A stretch of DNA of 17,651 bases. Origin: CAYWNA01 sp964459305. GTDB taxonomy: Bacteria; Planctomycetota; Planctomycetia; Pirellulales; Pirellulaceae. Positions 5,607-14,492 of this stretch are shown here, piece by piece. How positions within the stretch are numbered: the first letter of the stretch is position 1; each line of letters begins with the position of its first letter. Location of the stretch: contig CAYWNA010000272.1 of assembly GCA_964459305.1 (NCBI GenBank), positions 1 to 17,651 on the forward strand. Direction: 5' to 3'. The notes beneath the pieces are model-generated. The model ran no database searches, had not been told where the DNA came from, and saw only the letters and a program-made list of their open reading frames with translations. The position numbers were made by a program, and so were the translations under genes.

Positions 5607-7418
5607 CTAATATTCCACCGACGATTCGTCAGTCTTGATGATCTCGTTGCGTTCGATGACGACGTCCTGTGCGTGCCGCGCGTCGATCGGACCGCGAACG
5701 TCGAGCCCTCGCGCTTTCCCAGCCGAATCGCCGGGCCGGTAGAAACAGTTTTCTAGCCGATTGCCACGGATCTGTACGCCCTCGGCCGCAGCAGCGAAGA
5801 TGCCGGCTGTAGGGCAATCGCGAATCGTGTTGTCTTGGATTACGATGCCACGGTTGCCAGGCCAGAGCGGAAATTGTGATCTCTGGTCGGTACGTCCGAA
5901 GATGCTGATCGCGCCCAGGACGTACGCCCCACTGCTGTGGATCGCCCCGTCGCGACCGACATCCTCGATCGTGTTGTTGCGGATCGTCACGTCCTCGACC
6001 CAGCCGGCCTCGCGCCAAAACTCGTACTCAGCGCCGAGTGTGACGGCGCTCATCTTCAGCCGGCGGAAGGTGTTTCGTTCGATGACGCCGTGGGATGCCA
6101 TGATCCGCAGGCCCCGAGCACGATGGTCCTCGAACAGGCAGTCGCGGATCACAAACCCCGGCGAGTTGCTGGCCGGAATGTCGAGGAAATCGCCGGGCGC
6201 GACCGACAAAGGCTCGGCCAACGTCAGTTTGAACACGGTTCCTCGACCCTTCTCGTATCGCGGCCAGACTCTGTGGATCATCTCCAGATGTTCCGGTAAT
6301 CGTTCTCGAATCGCACCGAACGCAGTGAGTCTTGCCTTCCCCAGCACTGCGTAGTCGCCGGGACGCAACCGCCGCACAGTCGCTCCATCGGGAATCACCG
6401 ATGCAAGGTACTCACGCGAATACGGCCAGGCCACGAGAAGTTCATTCGGCGTCTTCTGCTCAAGTACCGCGAACGTGACGCCATGAAGGTTGACCGAGTC
6501 ATCACCCATGAACGAGAAGCGGCACCCTTCGATCGTCGGCCCTTTGGTGGCGAAAGCGATGTTCAGTCCATCCGCACAGGTGGAGATCAGCCGCGGCTGC
6601 GTGGCACCGGGCGGAGGTGGTCCTGGTTTGATCGTGTACCGGTAGTAGTTGTCTCCCCGCATGTAGCGGCCCAAGTACGCACAGCCTGGCGCGGCCAGGA
6701 ACGTCACGCCCTCGATCCGTACGTTCTCGCAGTCATTCATTCGGATCGCGCTGCCGGAGCGGAGTGTCAACACGATCCGATCGCCGACTTCGATCAACTC
6801 GTGATACGCAGGCACGTAGCCCATGACGAACCGTCCGTGCTGTTCATCGACGATCTCCACCTGGCGGGCATAGATGTCTGGCACCCACGGCTTCCAACGG
6901 CGCTGGTCCGGCTCAAAGACGTACGCCTGTCGGTAGTGTTTGCCGTCCTCTTCTCGCAGACCAGGATAGCCCTCGCACACGGTGAAGTCGTACCGTTTTC
7001 CATCTTCCGATCGGCCCGTGATGCGTCCCTGAATGAACGGCAGGGGGTCGTAGTCGATTGTGAACCCGCGGAGCGTGATGTTTTGGCAGGAGTCGAAGGA
7101 CCAGGTCGTCCCCTCTCTATCGGCGAAGACTAACGTCGTGCCCGTGCCCTCGATTACCAAGTCCTTTGCACCCCGCACCCTCAGTTTCCCTTCGACGACA
7201 ACGCGACCTTCCGGGAGTACAACCTCTCTCGCAGCAGTCTCGATGGCGTGGTTCAGGATCTCCTGCACCGAAATATCAGAGCCAGAGGTCGCGGCAGTGG
7301 CGATGAGAACAACACAGGGCGGCAGGGCCGCCAGCCAAATGCGAGTTCCCGCTCGGTCACGGTTGGTACGTTCCCGCCGGTCGCTCCGCTTTGTGAAGAA
7401 GTTAGCGATTCTTGACAT
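5607..7418 (-). CDS. secreted right-handed beta-helix glycosidase, GH110-like (alpha-1,3-galactosidase type)
   Basis: I start it at ATG 7418 (603 residues), because an earlier ATG at 7502 would overlap the preceding gene. A charged N terminus is followed by a hydrophobic export segment (about residues 26-46). The early TIDYDPLPFIQG, the CADGLNIAF stretch (Asp283) and FMGDDSVNLHG (Asp306, Asp307) are the pattern I associate with GH110, exo-acting enzymes releasing alpha-1,3-linked galactose, where such Asp residues are catalytic. C-terminal beta-helix rungs recur as xIRxNTIEDV, IQDNTIRD and IRGNRLEN. It lies 58 nt after the GH141-like gene, in the same operon. Family membership is recalled from motifs, not searched. 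A generic beta-helix lyase or hydrolase is the alternative. Confidence 0.65.
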   Translation of the reverse strand: MSRIANFFTKRSDRRERTNRDRAGTRIWLAALPPCVVLIATAATSGSDISVQEILNHAIETAAREVVLPEGRVVVEGKLRVRGAKDLVIEGTGTTLVFADREGTTWSFDSCQNITLRGFTIDYDPLPFIQGRITGRSEDGKRYDFTVCEGYPGLREEDGKHYRQAYVFEPDQRRWKPWVPDIYARQVEIVDEQHGRFVMGYVPAYHELIEVGDRIVLTLRSGSAIRMNDCENVRIEGVTFLAAPGCAYLGRYMRGDNYYRYTIKPGPPPPGATQPRLISTCADGLNIAFATKGPTIEGCRFSFMGDDSVNLHGVTFAVLEQKTPNELLVAWPYSREYLASVIPDGATVRRLRPGDYAVLGKARLTAFGAIRERLPEHLEMIHRVWPRYEKGRGTVFKLTLAEPLSVAPGDFLDIPASNSPGFVIRDCLFEDHRARGLRIMASHGVIERNTFRRLKMSAVTLGAEYEFWREAGWVEDVTIRNNTIEDVGRDGAIHSSGAYVLGAISIFGRTDQRSQFPLWPGNRGIVIQDNTIRDCPTAGIFAAAAEGVQIRGNRLENCFYRPGDSAGKARGLDVRGPIDARHAQDVVIERNEIIKTDESSVEY

Positions 7419-7476
7419 TGGTAGTCCAATACTTGGTGAAAGCTCCGCGAAGGAATGTGGGTAAGTGGAATGGAAC

Positions 7477-9465
7477 TCAGTCTTTGACGCACCCGGCTCC
7501 ACTTACGTCGATGGCCTTGATGCCTCGTTTGTCGGCCGGGCTATCCGCCGCAAAGCGCACCTTGCCACTTTCGTACTCGACCAGCTTTGGATCGACAAGT
7601 TGCCATCTATCCCCGGATTCGATCGGATTTGTGCCAGTCTGCTGGTAGGCTTCCAACTTCACTCCTTCTACCTTGCCCGACTTGCTGAACACGAAATTGT
7701 CGACCGTTTCGGAAATCGCCTCCGGCCGTGTGATTCGGATTTTGCCGTCAGCGACGATGACATTCCTTTCCAACGTGTAGTCCGATGATCGCGGAAACGT
7801 CAGCGTGGCGTCGCCATCGCAGACGAAGACGTTGTTCCGCAGCGTGTTCTTCCGGGCCATGTGGTTGTGGGACGGTCGGGCCACCCGCACGCTCAGATTG
7901 CCCTCGACCAGACAGTCTTCGGCCTGTTCGTCGAGGTAGTAGGCCGAGGCCCCATAGCCACCCCTGTCGACGATGTCGTGGATGTAGTTGCCGCGGAGGA
8001 CCACGCGTTTGCAGAAGGTGATGTAGATGCCGGCTCCGTCATGCAGCACCTGCATGGCCCGATGGATACGGTTATGTTCGATTCGGTGGTCGTCCCCGCC
8101 ACAAGCGATCGCCGTGTACGGCGTGTCATGAATTGTGTTGTGTTCGATGTGGCATGTCTGGCCGTCGCGTCCGCCGCCCCAGACGGCGATCCCGCTGGGG
8201 TAGATCCGCCCAATGTGATGGACGTGGTTGTTGCGCACCGTACACTCGCCGCTGAATTTCAGGCCACATGCGCCGGTGTCATGGACGTGGCACTCCTCAA
8301 TGACGCACGACTCGAGCTTCCATGCCCGGATGCCTTGCCCCCCGACATTCCTGATCTCTAAATCCACGAGCCGACAGTTTTCCGCATGAGTCAAATCGAC
8401 TGCGCCGGGGAATTTGCCGGCCCCGAATCCACCGGCCACCAGCGGCGTATTCGCGATGGCCAGCGTTAGGCCGCGGATTGTCACATCGCGCACGGCTTTG
8501 CCCTCCTGGCCGCGGATGCGCAATATGGACTCGACGGTCGGAGCGATCGACTTTACAGCGGTCATGTCCTCGCCAGGCAGCGGCCAGTAGACAACTCTGC
8601 CGGCCGTACGATCCAGATACCACTGTCCCGGTTCCGTCATCCCTTCGCGGACGTTCCATACCACATACTTCTTCACGCCGAAGGCCCCCGGCGGATGCCC
8701 GCCGGGGTTGGAAAACGTAAGCACTTGCTTCTCGGTGTCATTCCGGGCGATCCCCACAACCGACTCGTCCCACATGTGGTAGACGGTGACCTCGCCATTG
8801 TTCACATCGAGCCACGGCCCCAAATCCTCCGGGCGATACTTCATCGTGGTCAGTTCTTCCGCTGTCGGCTTCCGCTTCCAGCCGCCGCCCGTTGTGCTCA
8901 TCCAGGGCACTTTGAACTCGCTGAGGTGCGTGAAACTCCCTTCCTTCGGCAATCGCGCACGAGGGCACAGACGATCCGCGACTGCGAGCATCCGAAAGTC
9001 CCACTTACCTTCCTTCACGTCTGGGAGATCAGCCGCCCACAGGTTATCGCCGTCGCGTCGCCATCCGGTGACCCGCCGACCGCCATAGAGCACAACCTTC
9101 GCTCCCTTGGCCGCCTCGATCGTAAGGCCGGCATCTTCCAGCCCCAGATCAACTGGCCGTTCAATGTAGTATTCGCCCGGTTGCAGAACGATTCGCCGAG
9201 GCTGTCCAGCGGCTTGCTGCCGTGACGATTCGACTGCTTTGTGAAGTGTGGCAAATGGGCCGTCCGTATCGTCGTCAGTCCGTGCCGCTACATGCCCAGA
9301 CCATGCGTCGTTTCCCTGTGGCGACACGAACAGGACGGTTTCCGCCTGGGCCGAAACGCTCAGGTGGTGGATTACCATCCAAACCACGAGAACGACCAGG
9401 TGCGTGATCAATGAATACTCGGTGCCCCGACCTCCAGACTCGGCGTTCCGTTTGGCTATCAGCAT
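7477..9465 (-). CDS. exported right-handed beta-helix protein, GH141-like
   Basis: A 662-residue protein. The start at 9465 is supported by GGAG 7 nt upstream. A hydrophobic segment at residues 18-36 and an SAQAE cleavage-like site suggest export. The mature N terminus (LFVSPQGNDAWSG, then DGPFATLHKAVE, residues 45-78) is the standard opening of polysaccharide-acting beta-helix proteins. A beta-sandwich-like insert precedes the helix, whose rungs read VRNNHVHHI, IEHNTIHDT, IEHNRIHRA and LRGNYIHDI, followed by SAYYLDEQ. This layout matches GH141 enzymes, which include alpha-L-fucosidases and xylanases; substrate cannot be read from sequence. It starts 19 nt after the GH26 gene stop and is likely translationally linked. 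The beta-helix fold is certain, the family likely. Confidence 0.75.
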   Translation of the reverse strand: MLIAKRNAESGGRGTEYSLITHLVVLVVWMVIHHLSVSAQAETVLFVSPQGNDAWSGHVAARTDDDTDGPFATLHKAVESSRQQAAGQPRRIVLQPGEYYIERPVDLGLEDAGLTIEAAKGAKVVLYGGRRVTGWRRDGDNLWAADLPDVKEGKWDFRMLAVADRLCPRARLPKEGSFTHLSEFKVPWMSTTGGGWKRKPTAEELTTMKYRPEDLGPWLDVNNGEVTVYHMWDESVVGIARNDTEKQVLTFSNPGGHPPGAFGVKKYVVWNVREGMTEPGQWYLDRTAGRVVYWPLPGEDMTAVKSIAPTVESILRIRGQEGKAVRDVTIRGLTLAIANTPLVAGGFGAGKFPGAVDLTHAENCRLVDLEIRNVGGQGIRAWKLESCVIEECHVHDTGACGLKFSGECTVRNNHVHHIGRIYPSGIAVWGGGRDGQTCHIEHNTIHDTPYTAIACGGDDHRIEHNRIHRAMQVLHDGAGIYITFCKRVVLRGNYIHDIVDRGGYGASAYYLDEQAEDCLVEGNLSVRVARPSHNHMARKNTLRNNVFVCDGDATLTFPRSSDYTLERNVIVADGKIRITRPEAISETVDNFVFSKSGKVEGVKLEAYQQTGTNPIESGDRWQLVDPKLVEYESGKVRFAADSPADKRGIKAIDVSGAGCVKD

Positions 9466-9484
9466 TTTCCATCTCCGTTTGAAC

Positions 9485-11176
9485 TCAAGGCTTCTGCTTC
9501 ACCAACTCGCGAGCAACGGGAACTTCCATTGCCGCGAGCTTGTAGCCTGACCAAGTCTGGTTTCCGGCTCGTTTCGTGGCTCGCAGGCGAACGTAACGAG
9601 CATCGGTTGGCTCGAATCGAACGCGATCGGTTGCCTCCCAAGTCCGGTAAGCCCGGTCCGTTACAGAGAAAACCTCCGTCCAACTGCTGGGCACATCGGG
9701 ATCTCGCACAGCCACGTCGATCGCAAAGTCAGCGGCGTGAATCTTCCAGCCCCACAGCAGGCTGACCCGATCAATGCGGTACGTGTTGCCAAGATCGACG
9801 TAGATCCACTCATCATCGCTCTTGGCACTGGACCACATTGAATAATAGTCACCATCTACGGCGTACTGAGGCGACTCGCCCGAGGACGTGACAACCTGCT
9901 TGCCACGGGCAAGGTCGACCAAGCCGACCATCGCCCGTACCGTGTTGGAGCGAGTCTTATCACCATCGTCGTCGATGGCAACAGCGGTCAGGTCATAGCA
10001 ACCGGGCGGCGCGTTTGCCCAAGTGAAGTCGAAGGGGGCGGTCTCATCGGACTCGATCAGCTTGTCATCCGCAAAAAAGTCGACACGTCGGATTTTACCG
10101 TCCCGATCCGCGGCATAAGCGTTCACCTTGACGGGGCCGTCCACGCAGCAGGCGGAGCCGTCGTCGAGCGGTCTGAGGATGCCGACATGCGGAGCGATAT
10201 TCCCTTCACCGAAAGCTGGCAACTCGTCGAGTGTCACGATGAAGTCGTGGCGCATTGTTTTCACAGCCCACTCGGCTGGACGACGCTGGCTCGGCGCACC
10301 CCACCACGGTAACGCGTAGAGCCATTTGGGCAGCTCGCCTTTCTGCATGAGCTTGGGATCGGGGATGGCGTCGCACTCCCCGCAGGCCAGCATCTTTCCG
10401 GGCGAGACCTGGGACATGGCTCGGTAGTAGTCCCCGTATTTCTGGTCAGCCGTCTTGAAGTCGACGCCATAGATGTCAATTCCCGATATGTCGACATAGG
10501 CTGCGCCCGGATAGAACCGTTTCCGGGATTCGACGTCTTTCTTGCCGACCCCGGCGCTGTAGACCCAAATCAGGTTATCCAGCTTCCGAACGTAAGTGAA
10601 GTGGTCGTACATCAGACGCCACAACGCAGCCGTGTTCTCGGGGTTCTGCCTATCCGTCCACCAGAACCACCCGCCGTCGATTTCGTGCAATGGACGCCAG
10701 AGCACCGGAATACCGGCATCTTCCAGTACCTGCAACTTGTCCGCAGCCGCCTCCATCTCGGCCATCGCTTGTTTGTATTCGATCGTCCCCGGCGTGACGA
10801 TCTTCCCGACGTCGACCGGCGTCTTGCGTTTGCCGGTCCAGGCCGAATCCTCGCCGAAGTGCCAATGCCAGTGAAGCGTGAGGATGTAGCGAAGTCGCTT
10901 AGCGTGCTGGACGACTTCCTGGACGTCGCCCAACCAACGGATGTCGCGCCCCCAGATAGCTGCTTGCTTGCCTGTCTGCTCGTAATCGTCCGGCGTGTGG
11001 ACGTACACGTTGTAGCCTGCCAATACCTGCTTCTGATAGGTCGATTTCAGGTAGTTGAAAATCTGGCGGGCCTGGGGAGACAGGTTCGGATTCACCGGCT
11101 CGCCAGCCAGGCCAGGCCCCGAACAGCATAGGCCGAATACCGCTGCTACGGTTGCACTAAGCATGATGTTACGCAT
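9485..11176 (-). CDS. secreted GH26 beta-mannanase with Ig-like and discoidin domains
   Basis: I start it at 11176, with AAGGGA 6 nt before the ATG, giving 563 residues; an open frame extends to 11248 but adds a non-signal extension. A signal peptide covers residues 1-25. The GH26 domain (about 30-325) shows the acid/base motif WRPLHEIDGGWFWW with Glu165, VDISGIDIYG (228-237), and the likely nucleophile Glu267 in ACGECD. A bacterial Ig-like domain (about 327-417) and an F5/8 type C (discoidin, CBM32-like) domain (about 420-555) follow. The expected reaction is internal cleavage of beta-1,4-mannan, with the C-terminal module binding glycan. It heads the tight GH26, GH141-like, GH110-like, sulfatase, sulfatase series. 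Some GH26 members act on other beta-glycans, so mannan is the default rather than proven substrate. Confidence 0.88.
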   Translation of the reverse strand: MRNIMLSATVAAVFGLCCSGPGLAGEPVNPNLSPQARQIFNYLKSTYQKQVLAGYNVYVHTPDDYEQTGKQAAIWGRDIRWLGDVQEVVQHAKRLRYILTLHWHWHFGEDSAWTGKRKTPVDVGKIVTPGTIEYKQAMAEMEAAADKLQVLEDAGIPVLWRPLHEIDGGWFWWTDRQNPENTAALWRLMYDHFTYVRKLDNLIWVYSAGVGKKDVESRKRFYPGAAYVDISGIDIYGVDFKTADQKYGDYYRAMSQVSPGKMLACGECDAIPDPKLMQKGELPKWLYALPWWGAPSQRRPAEWAVKTMRHDFIVTLDELPAFGEGNIAPHVGILRPLDDGSACCVDGPVKVNAYAADRDGKIRRVDFFADDKLIESDETAPFDFTWANAPPGCYDLTAVAIDDDGDKTRSNTVRAMVGLVDLARGKQVVTSSGESPQYAVDGDYYSMWSSAKSDDEWIYVDLGNTYRIDRVSLLWGWKIHAADFAIDVAVRDPDVPSSWTEVFSVTDRAYRTWEATDRVRFEPTDARYVRLRATKRAGNQTWSGYKLAAMEVPVARELVKQKP

Positions 11177-11232
11177 CGAGATTCCCTTTCTTCTGTCAAA
11201 CGCCGCCTCAATTCGTCGCATGGTCGAACCAG

Positions 11233-11409
11233 TTACACCAGCCACCAATGGCCGGGGCGCATGAACTGCATTTGAACGCCGGGAGAGAGCTGGCGTTGAA
11301 TCGCCGCGTTCTCGTCAGGTTGACTTTCTGCCGCGTCCGCACCGCCCGCTGCCAAGGCCCCGCCCGCCAGGGCCAGCATGTTTGTCCCGAGAAAGTCGCG
11401 TCGCTTCAT
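11233..11409 (-). pseudogene. 58-codon Tat-signal fragment of a lost exported protein
   Basis: From ATG at 11409 the frame reads MKRRDFLGTNMLALAGGALAA, a twin-arginine signal peptide (RRDFL) with a hydrophobic core and an ADAA cleavage-like site. Only about 30 further residues follow before TAA at 11235, ending GHWWLV. No mature domain is present and the tail matches nothing I recognise, so it is probably the truncated 5' end of a gene. It lies 56 nt upstream of the GH26 start and about 70 nt after the broken beta-helix gene. It could instead be a genuine small exported peptide, but that is less likely. Confidence 0.5.
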
Positions 11410-11478
11410 GTTTGTGTTCTCCTTTTTTCCGAACTAAACCCGCCGGACACTGTCGCTAGTCCCGTTGGATCATGATTG

Positions 11479-12107
11479 TCAGTCCGTTCGATATTCGTTC
11501 TTGTACAATCCGATTCTCTCGACGGGAATTCTCTCCCAGCCGGGCAGTTGGAGCACGGCCGAGTCCTCGCGAAGGCGGAAGTCCCGGTCGGCCGCGTTGA
11601 AAAAGCCGGGATCGTCATCCGTTTTCAAATTGTCGCTGAACTCGATGCGGTCCAGATACTTGTCCATCCCGTGGGCGCTGAGCCAGCGTTTGCAGCGGTA
11701 GGCCACGTTACGGCGAACGACTCAACCATCAGGTTGTTCTCGACCAGATTGTCACGCCCACCGCCGATGAAGGCCACCCGGCCTGCCCGGTAAAACACGT
11801 TCCCCACAAGACTGTCGCCGCTGTCGCAATCGTCAAGGTAGATGCCCATCGTACCAACGGCCCCCCTCGCTCCCAGGTCATGGATGTAGTTCCAGCGGAG
11901 CAGATTCCCCTGAGTCGTCCAGTCTCGCCCGGTATAGAAAGCTCCGACGTCGGAGGGCTCCTGCGCGACATGATGGATTTCGTTCAACTCCAGCACGTGC
12001 TCATTGCCGCCGTAGAGGACTGCCGAGTGCGGGGCATCGTGGATCAGGTTGTTCGCCACGCGGTTGCCGACGCCGCTCAAGTGGATGCCGGCCGCGTAGG
12101 TCAACAT
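11479..12107 (-). pseudogene. right-handed beta-helix protein, N-terminally truncated and frameshifted
   Basis: The frame from 12107 gives beta-helix rungs (VANNLIHDAP, LELNEIHHV, LRWNYIHDL) and the block GAFYTGRDWT...GIYLDDCDSG, up to VENNLMVE, then turns to nonsense near 11730. A second frame (about 11706 down to 11479) supplies a coherent C terminus: YRCKRWLSAHG, KTDDDPGF, RDFRLREDS, IGLYKNEYRTD. Together they look like the C-terminal half of a GH141-type beta-helix enzyme. The whole N-terminal half and signal peptide are missing, and a segment around the frameshift is probably lost as well. Upstream, 12108-12213 shows no coding remnant I can identify. It is probably a dead paralogue of the gene at 7477-9465. 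Confidence 0.7.
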
Positions 12108-12213
12108 AGAGCATCAGTTCGTCCTCACGCGGGCAAAGAACCCAAGTCTTGGAATCGACAAAAAGACTGTACCAGACCTACTAAACGCCCGAAAGCAGGG
12201 GTGTGGTTCGCGT

Positions 12214-13332
12214 TTACGGGGTCGTTGGACGATCTTTCAACAGATTGCCGTGGGTGAAGGTCAACACCGGGGCACTGTGGCGGGCCGTAATGGGCCGAGC
12301 CTCGCGCAGCAGCACTGCGGCATCCTCGTTTGGCCAATGGGCATGGAGGATCTCGAAATAGCTGAAGTAGGTCACGCCGCGCAGTTGGTCCGCGTCGCCC
12401 TTCCAGTACGGGAACGATGCAGGATCGCGGGTCCAGCCTGCGAGCGGCTCGAACGCTTGGCGAAGCGTGGGGCCCTCGGGAGAACGCCAGTCGTACAGGT
12501 CGCGTCCTGCAAGACGCAGAATCTCCGCCGCGATCGTCTGCGGGAACAGGGAGAAATGCGAGTACCAGATGCCACGCATGCCGCCGCTGCGCCGGACTTC
12601 GTGGTGCAGATGGCCGCGGTTGTCCACCTGTCGATCCAGCAGTTCCTTCCACCGCTGCGCGCCGCGGTCCAGCAGTTCGTCATCGTCCAGATACCGGGCA
12701 CAGGCAAGCACCAGGACCAAGCCCCAGTTGCCCCAGTTGTTGCTGCGGTTCATCGTATTCAGCGGCAACGCCGTCTCGCGGCAGAAGTGACGGAACGCAT
12801 CCTGACGATCGGCCCCAAAACCCGTCCATGACGCGAGCAGATCCGCGCCGAAGATCATCGCCGGGAAATGATAACTGAACGCGAGCGTGGAGTCGTCCTC
12901 TCGGCCGGTCGACTGGACCGTGTTCACCCAGCCGTCGATCAGGCGGACAGCAGTTCGGGCATAGCGCTCGTCTCCGGTCATCCGCCAGCACAGGGCCAGC
13001 TCGTAGACCGCGTTGGCATCGTCCTGCAAGCCCCGCTTCGCTTGTGAATGGCCCGTGGCGTCCCGGTAATAACCCGGCACGTACCAGTGTTCCGGCGCGT
13101 GGGGCTGACGATCGAGCAGCCCCTCAGCACGCGACTTGAGATCAAGCCATGCCGAGTACGTCGGCTCGTTGCGTTGTTCGATACGTCGTTTCAGAGTATC
13201 CAGCCGCGTCTCGCTCAGGAAGATTTCCCGCGGTGCGCGATCTTGCGCTGGGACCGAGTACGCGTCGATTTCGATTGTCAGTAGGATAACCGGCAGCAGG
13301 ATAAGAACCGTTGTCGCGTTACGTTGTTTCAT
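12214..13332 (-). CDS. secreted alginate-lyase-family polysaccharide lyase
   Basis: A 372-residue protein starting with a signal peptide (MKQRNATTVLILLPVILLTI). An all-alpha toroid of the alginate lyase type (PF05426; PL5/PL38-like) fills the rest. Early helices carry RLDTLKRRI and the block NAVYELALCWRMTGDERYA (108-126). The active-site region reads NNWGNWG (198-204), and later GHLHHEVRRSGGMRGIWYSHFSL (240-262) supplies the conserved Arg and Tyr (Tyr257). Classical PL5 enzymes have His after NN; here it is Trp. The expected reaction is beta-elimination in a uronic-acid-containing polymer. It is the first gene of the minus-strand catabolic locus, with 143 nt of upstream non-coding DNA. The C terminus at 12214 is near the family's usual end. 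Superfamily is likely, substrate open. Confidence 0.78.
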   Translation of the reverse strand: MKQRNATTVLILLPVILLTIEIDAYSVPAQDRAPREIFLSETRLDTLKRRIEQRNEPTYSAWLDLKSRAEGLLDRQPHAPEHWYVPGYYRDATGHSQAKRGLQDDANAVYELALCWRMTGDERYARTAVRLIDGWVNTVQSTGREDDSTLAFSYHFPAMIFGADLLASWTGFGADRQDAFRHFCRETALPLNTMNRSNNWGNWGLVLVLACARYLDDDELLDRGAQRWKELLDRQVDNRGHLHHEVRRSGGMRGIWYSHFSLFPQTIAAEILRLAGRDLYDWRSPEGPTLRQAFEPLAGWTRDPASFPYWKGDADQLRGVTYFSYFEILHAHWPNEDAAVLLREARPITARHSAPVLTFTHGNLLKDRPTTP

Positions 13333-13360
13333 TGACCAACTCTGATTGGATTGTCATTAC

Positions 13361-13388
13361 AGTGTACGATGCCATCTTACTGCGTCAG
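13361..13388 (-). promoter_or_regulatory. weak candidate promoter for the lyase gene
   Basis: On the minus strand CTGACG (13388-13383) and TACACT-like sequence overlapping 13366-13361 resemble -35 and -10 boxes at 16-nt spacing, about 28 nt upstream of the start at 13332. Each matches the consensus at only four of six positions, so this is a suggestion only. Confidence 0.2.
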
Positions 13389-13475
13389 CCGTCGAGTGTC
13401 ATTTGTTCATTGACGGTGACTCGCCGGACAAATGGTCCGTTCGCAAACTCCATCGGCTTAGCCCGTGACTGGTGG

Positions 13476-13943
13476 TCAACGTCGTTCCAGATCGCCTACA
13501 GTTTGGAGCACCTTGTCCGCCCAATCCTGCGCGTCCGGTGTCACCACCACGACATGGAACCCGTGCTGCTCACCCTCCATCCGCACGCCTTCCGAATCAT
13601 CGACGTGTAGGTCGATCCCAAAGGCAGCAGGATTCTTGCTCGGTGGGCGGTGCGGCTGAGACCGTCGCAGATACTCGTCGTGGATGTCCTGATTAACGAA
13701 TCCGTCGATACGAACCCCATGAAATCGGAGCCAACGACGCACGGCCGCGCGACGGCGATTCGACGTCGTGTAGATCCAGACCTCCCAACCGCGCCTTCGT
13801 AGCTCGCGCATCAAGTCCACCGTTCCGAGTCGCAGCGGTTCATCGCGTGTCAGCCAGCGAAGATACCAGGGCAGTCGCGGCTCTTGCGGGACGCCGGTCT
13901 GAAAGCAGACCAAAGTATCGTCAAGGTCGAAAGAAATGCGCAT
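13476..13943 (-). CDS. HAD-superfamily phosphatase-like hydrolase
   Basis: A cytoplasmic protein of 155 residues with the HAD motifs: DLDDTLV (Asp6 nucleophile, Asp8 acid/base), YTTSN as motif II, Lys in PPSKNP as motif III, and HVDDSEG as motif IV. The cap between motif I and II is minimal, as in short FCP/NIF-type or unknown-substrate HADs. RELRRRGWEVWIYTTSNRR is the usual helix-strand leading to motif II. It starts 27 nt after the exonuclease gene stop and is probably co-transcribed with it. No substrate can be inferred; small-molecule or protein phosphatase are both possible. Confidence 0.8.
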   Translation of the reverse strand: MRISFDLDDTLVCFQTGVPQEPRLPWYLRWLTRDEPLRLGTVDLMRELRRRGWEVWIYTTSNRRRAAVRRWLRFHGVRIDGFVNQDIHDEYLRRSQPHRPPSKNPAAFGIDLHVDDSEGVRMEGEQHGFHVVVVTPDAQDWADKVLQTVGDLERR

Positions 13944-13970
13944 CGCCCTGCCAGTGGAAGCTATCCGAAG

Positions 13971-14492
13971 TCACTTGAAACTGATTTTCAGGCCGTACTC
14001 CTCCTTGATCTGCAACAGGGCTTCAGCATTGCCCCGAGCATCGTCCACCGGATGATGAGTGTGCTTCGTCTTTCGCAGGCGCTTGAAGTTGGCGAATGTA
14101 TCACGGACCACGCCCTTGTACAGAGAGCCAAGATTGGTGGAACTGTGCCCGAACGGATTCGTGCCGATGAAGTGGTGAAAGTACCAGTTGATGAACTGCC
14201 AGTCGAAACCGTTGTTGTCAGAAACGAACATCGGACGACCGCCGCCGACCTCCGCAACCCAGTCGGCGAACTGCCGCATGGCAGCGGTCGGGTCGTCGAA
14301 GCTCAGTGTCTCCTCCCTCGTGAACCCGCTCACTTGCAGGGCCTCAGCAATCCACTTGTCGGAGATCGGCTTCAGTCGCCCGTAGAACGTCCGATCAAGG
14401 GATGGCTCGACCACAATGGCCCCGAAGCAGACCATCGAGTAGTCTCCAGGAATCGGACCATCCGCTTCGATGTCTACCATGATGTAGGCCAT
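13971..14492 (-). CDS. DEDDh 3'-5' exoribonuclease (Rv2179c-like)
   Basis: I choose ATG at 14492 (173 residues), because AGAAGGA lies about 7 nt upstream and the exonuclease fold begins immediately; the longer open frame to 14636 adds unrelated residues. Motifs: Exo I MVDIEADGP (Asp7, Glu9), Exo II SDNNGFDWQF (Asp97), Exo III HHPVDDARGNAEAL (His147, Asp151). The compact length and the HHPVDDARGNAEAL block match the Rv2179c-like family (PF16473), metal-dependent enzymes that trim single-stranded 3' ends of RNA. Precedes the HAD gene in an apparent two-gene unit. No signal peptide, so it acts in the cytoplasm. Confidence 0.88.
   Translation of the reverse strand: MAYIMVDIEADGPIPGDYSMVCFGAIVVEPSLDRTFYGRLKPISDKWIAEALQVSGFTREETLSFDDPTAAMRQFADWVAEVGGGRPMFVSDNNGFDWQFINWYFHHFIGTNPFGHSSTNLGSLYKGVVRDTFANFKRLRKTKHTHHPVDDARGNAEALLQIKEEYGLKISFK

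Noticed and set aside
5607..7502. Longer start of the GH110-like gene at 7502
   Set aside because: It would overlap the 3' end of the preceding gene by 26 nt and puts 28 polar residues before the export signal; 7418 fits better.
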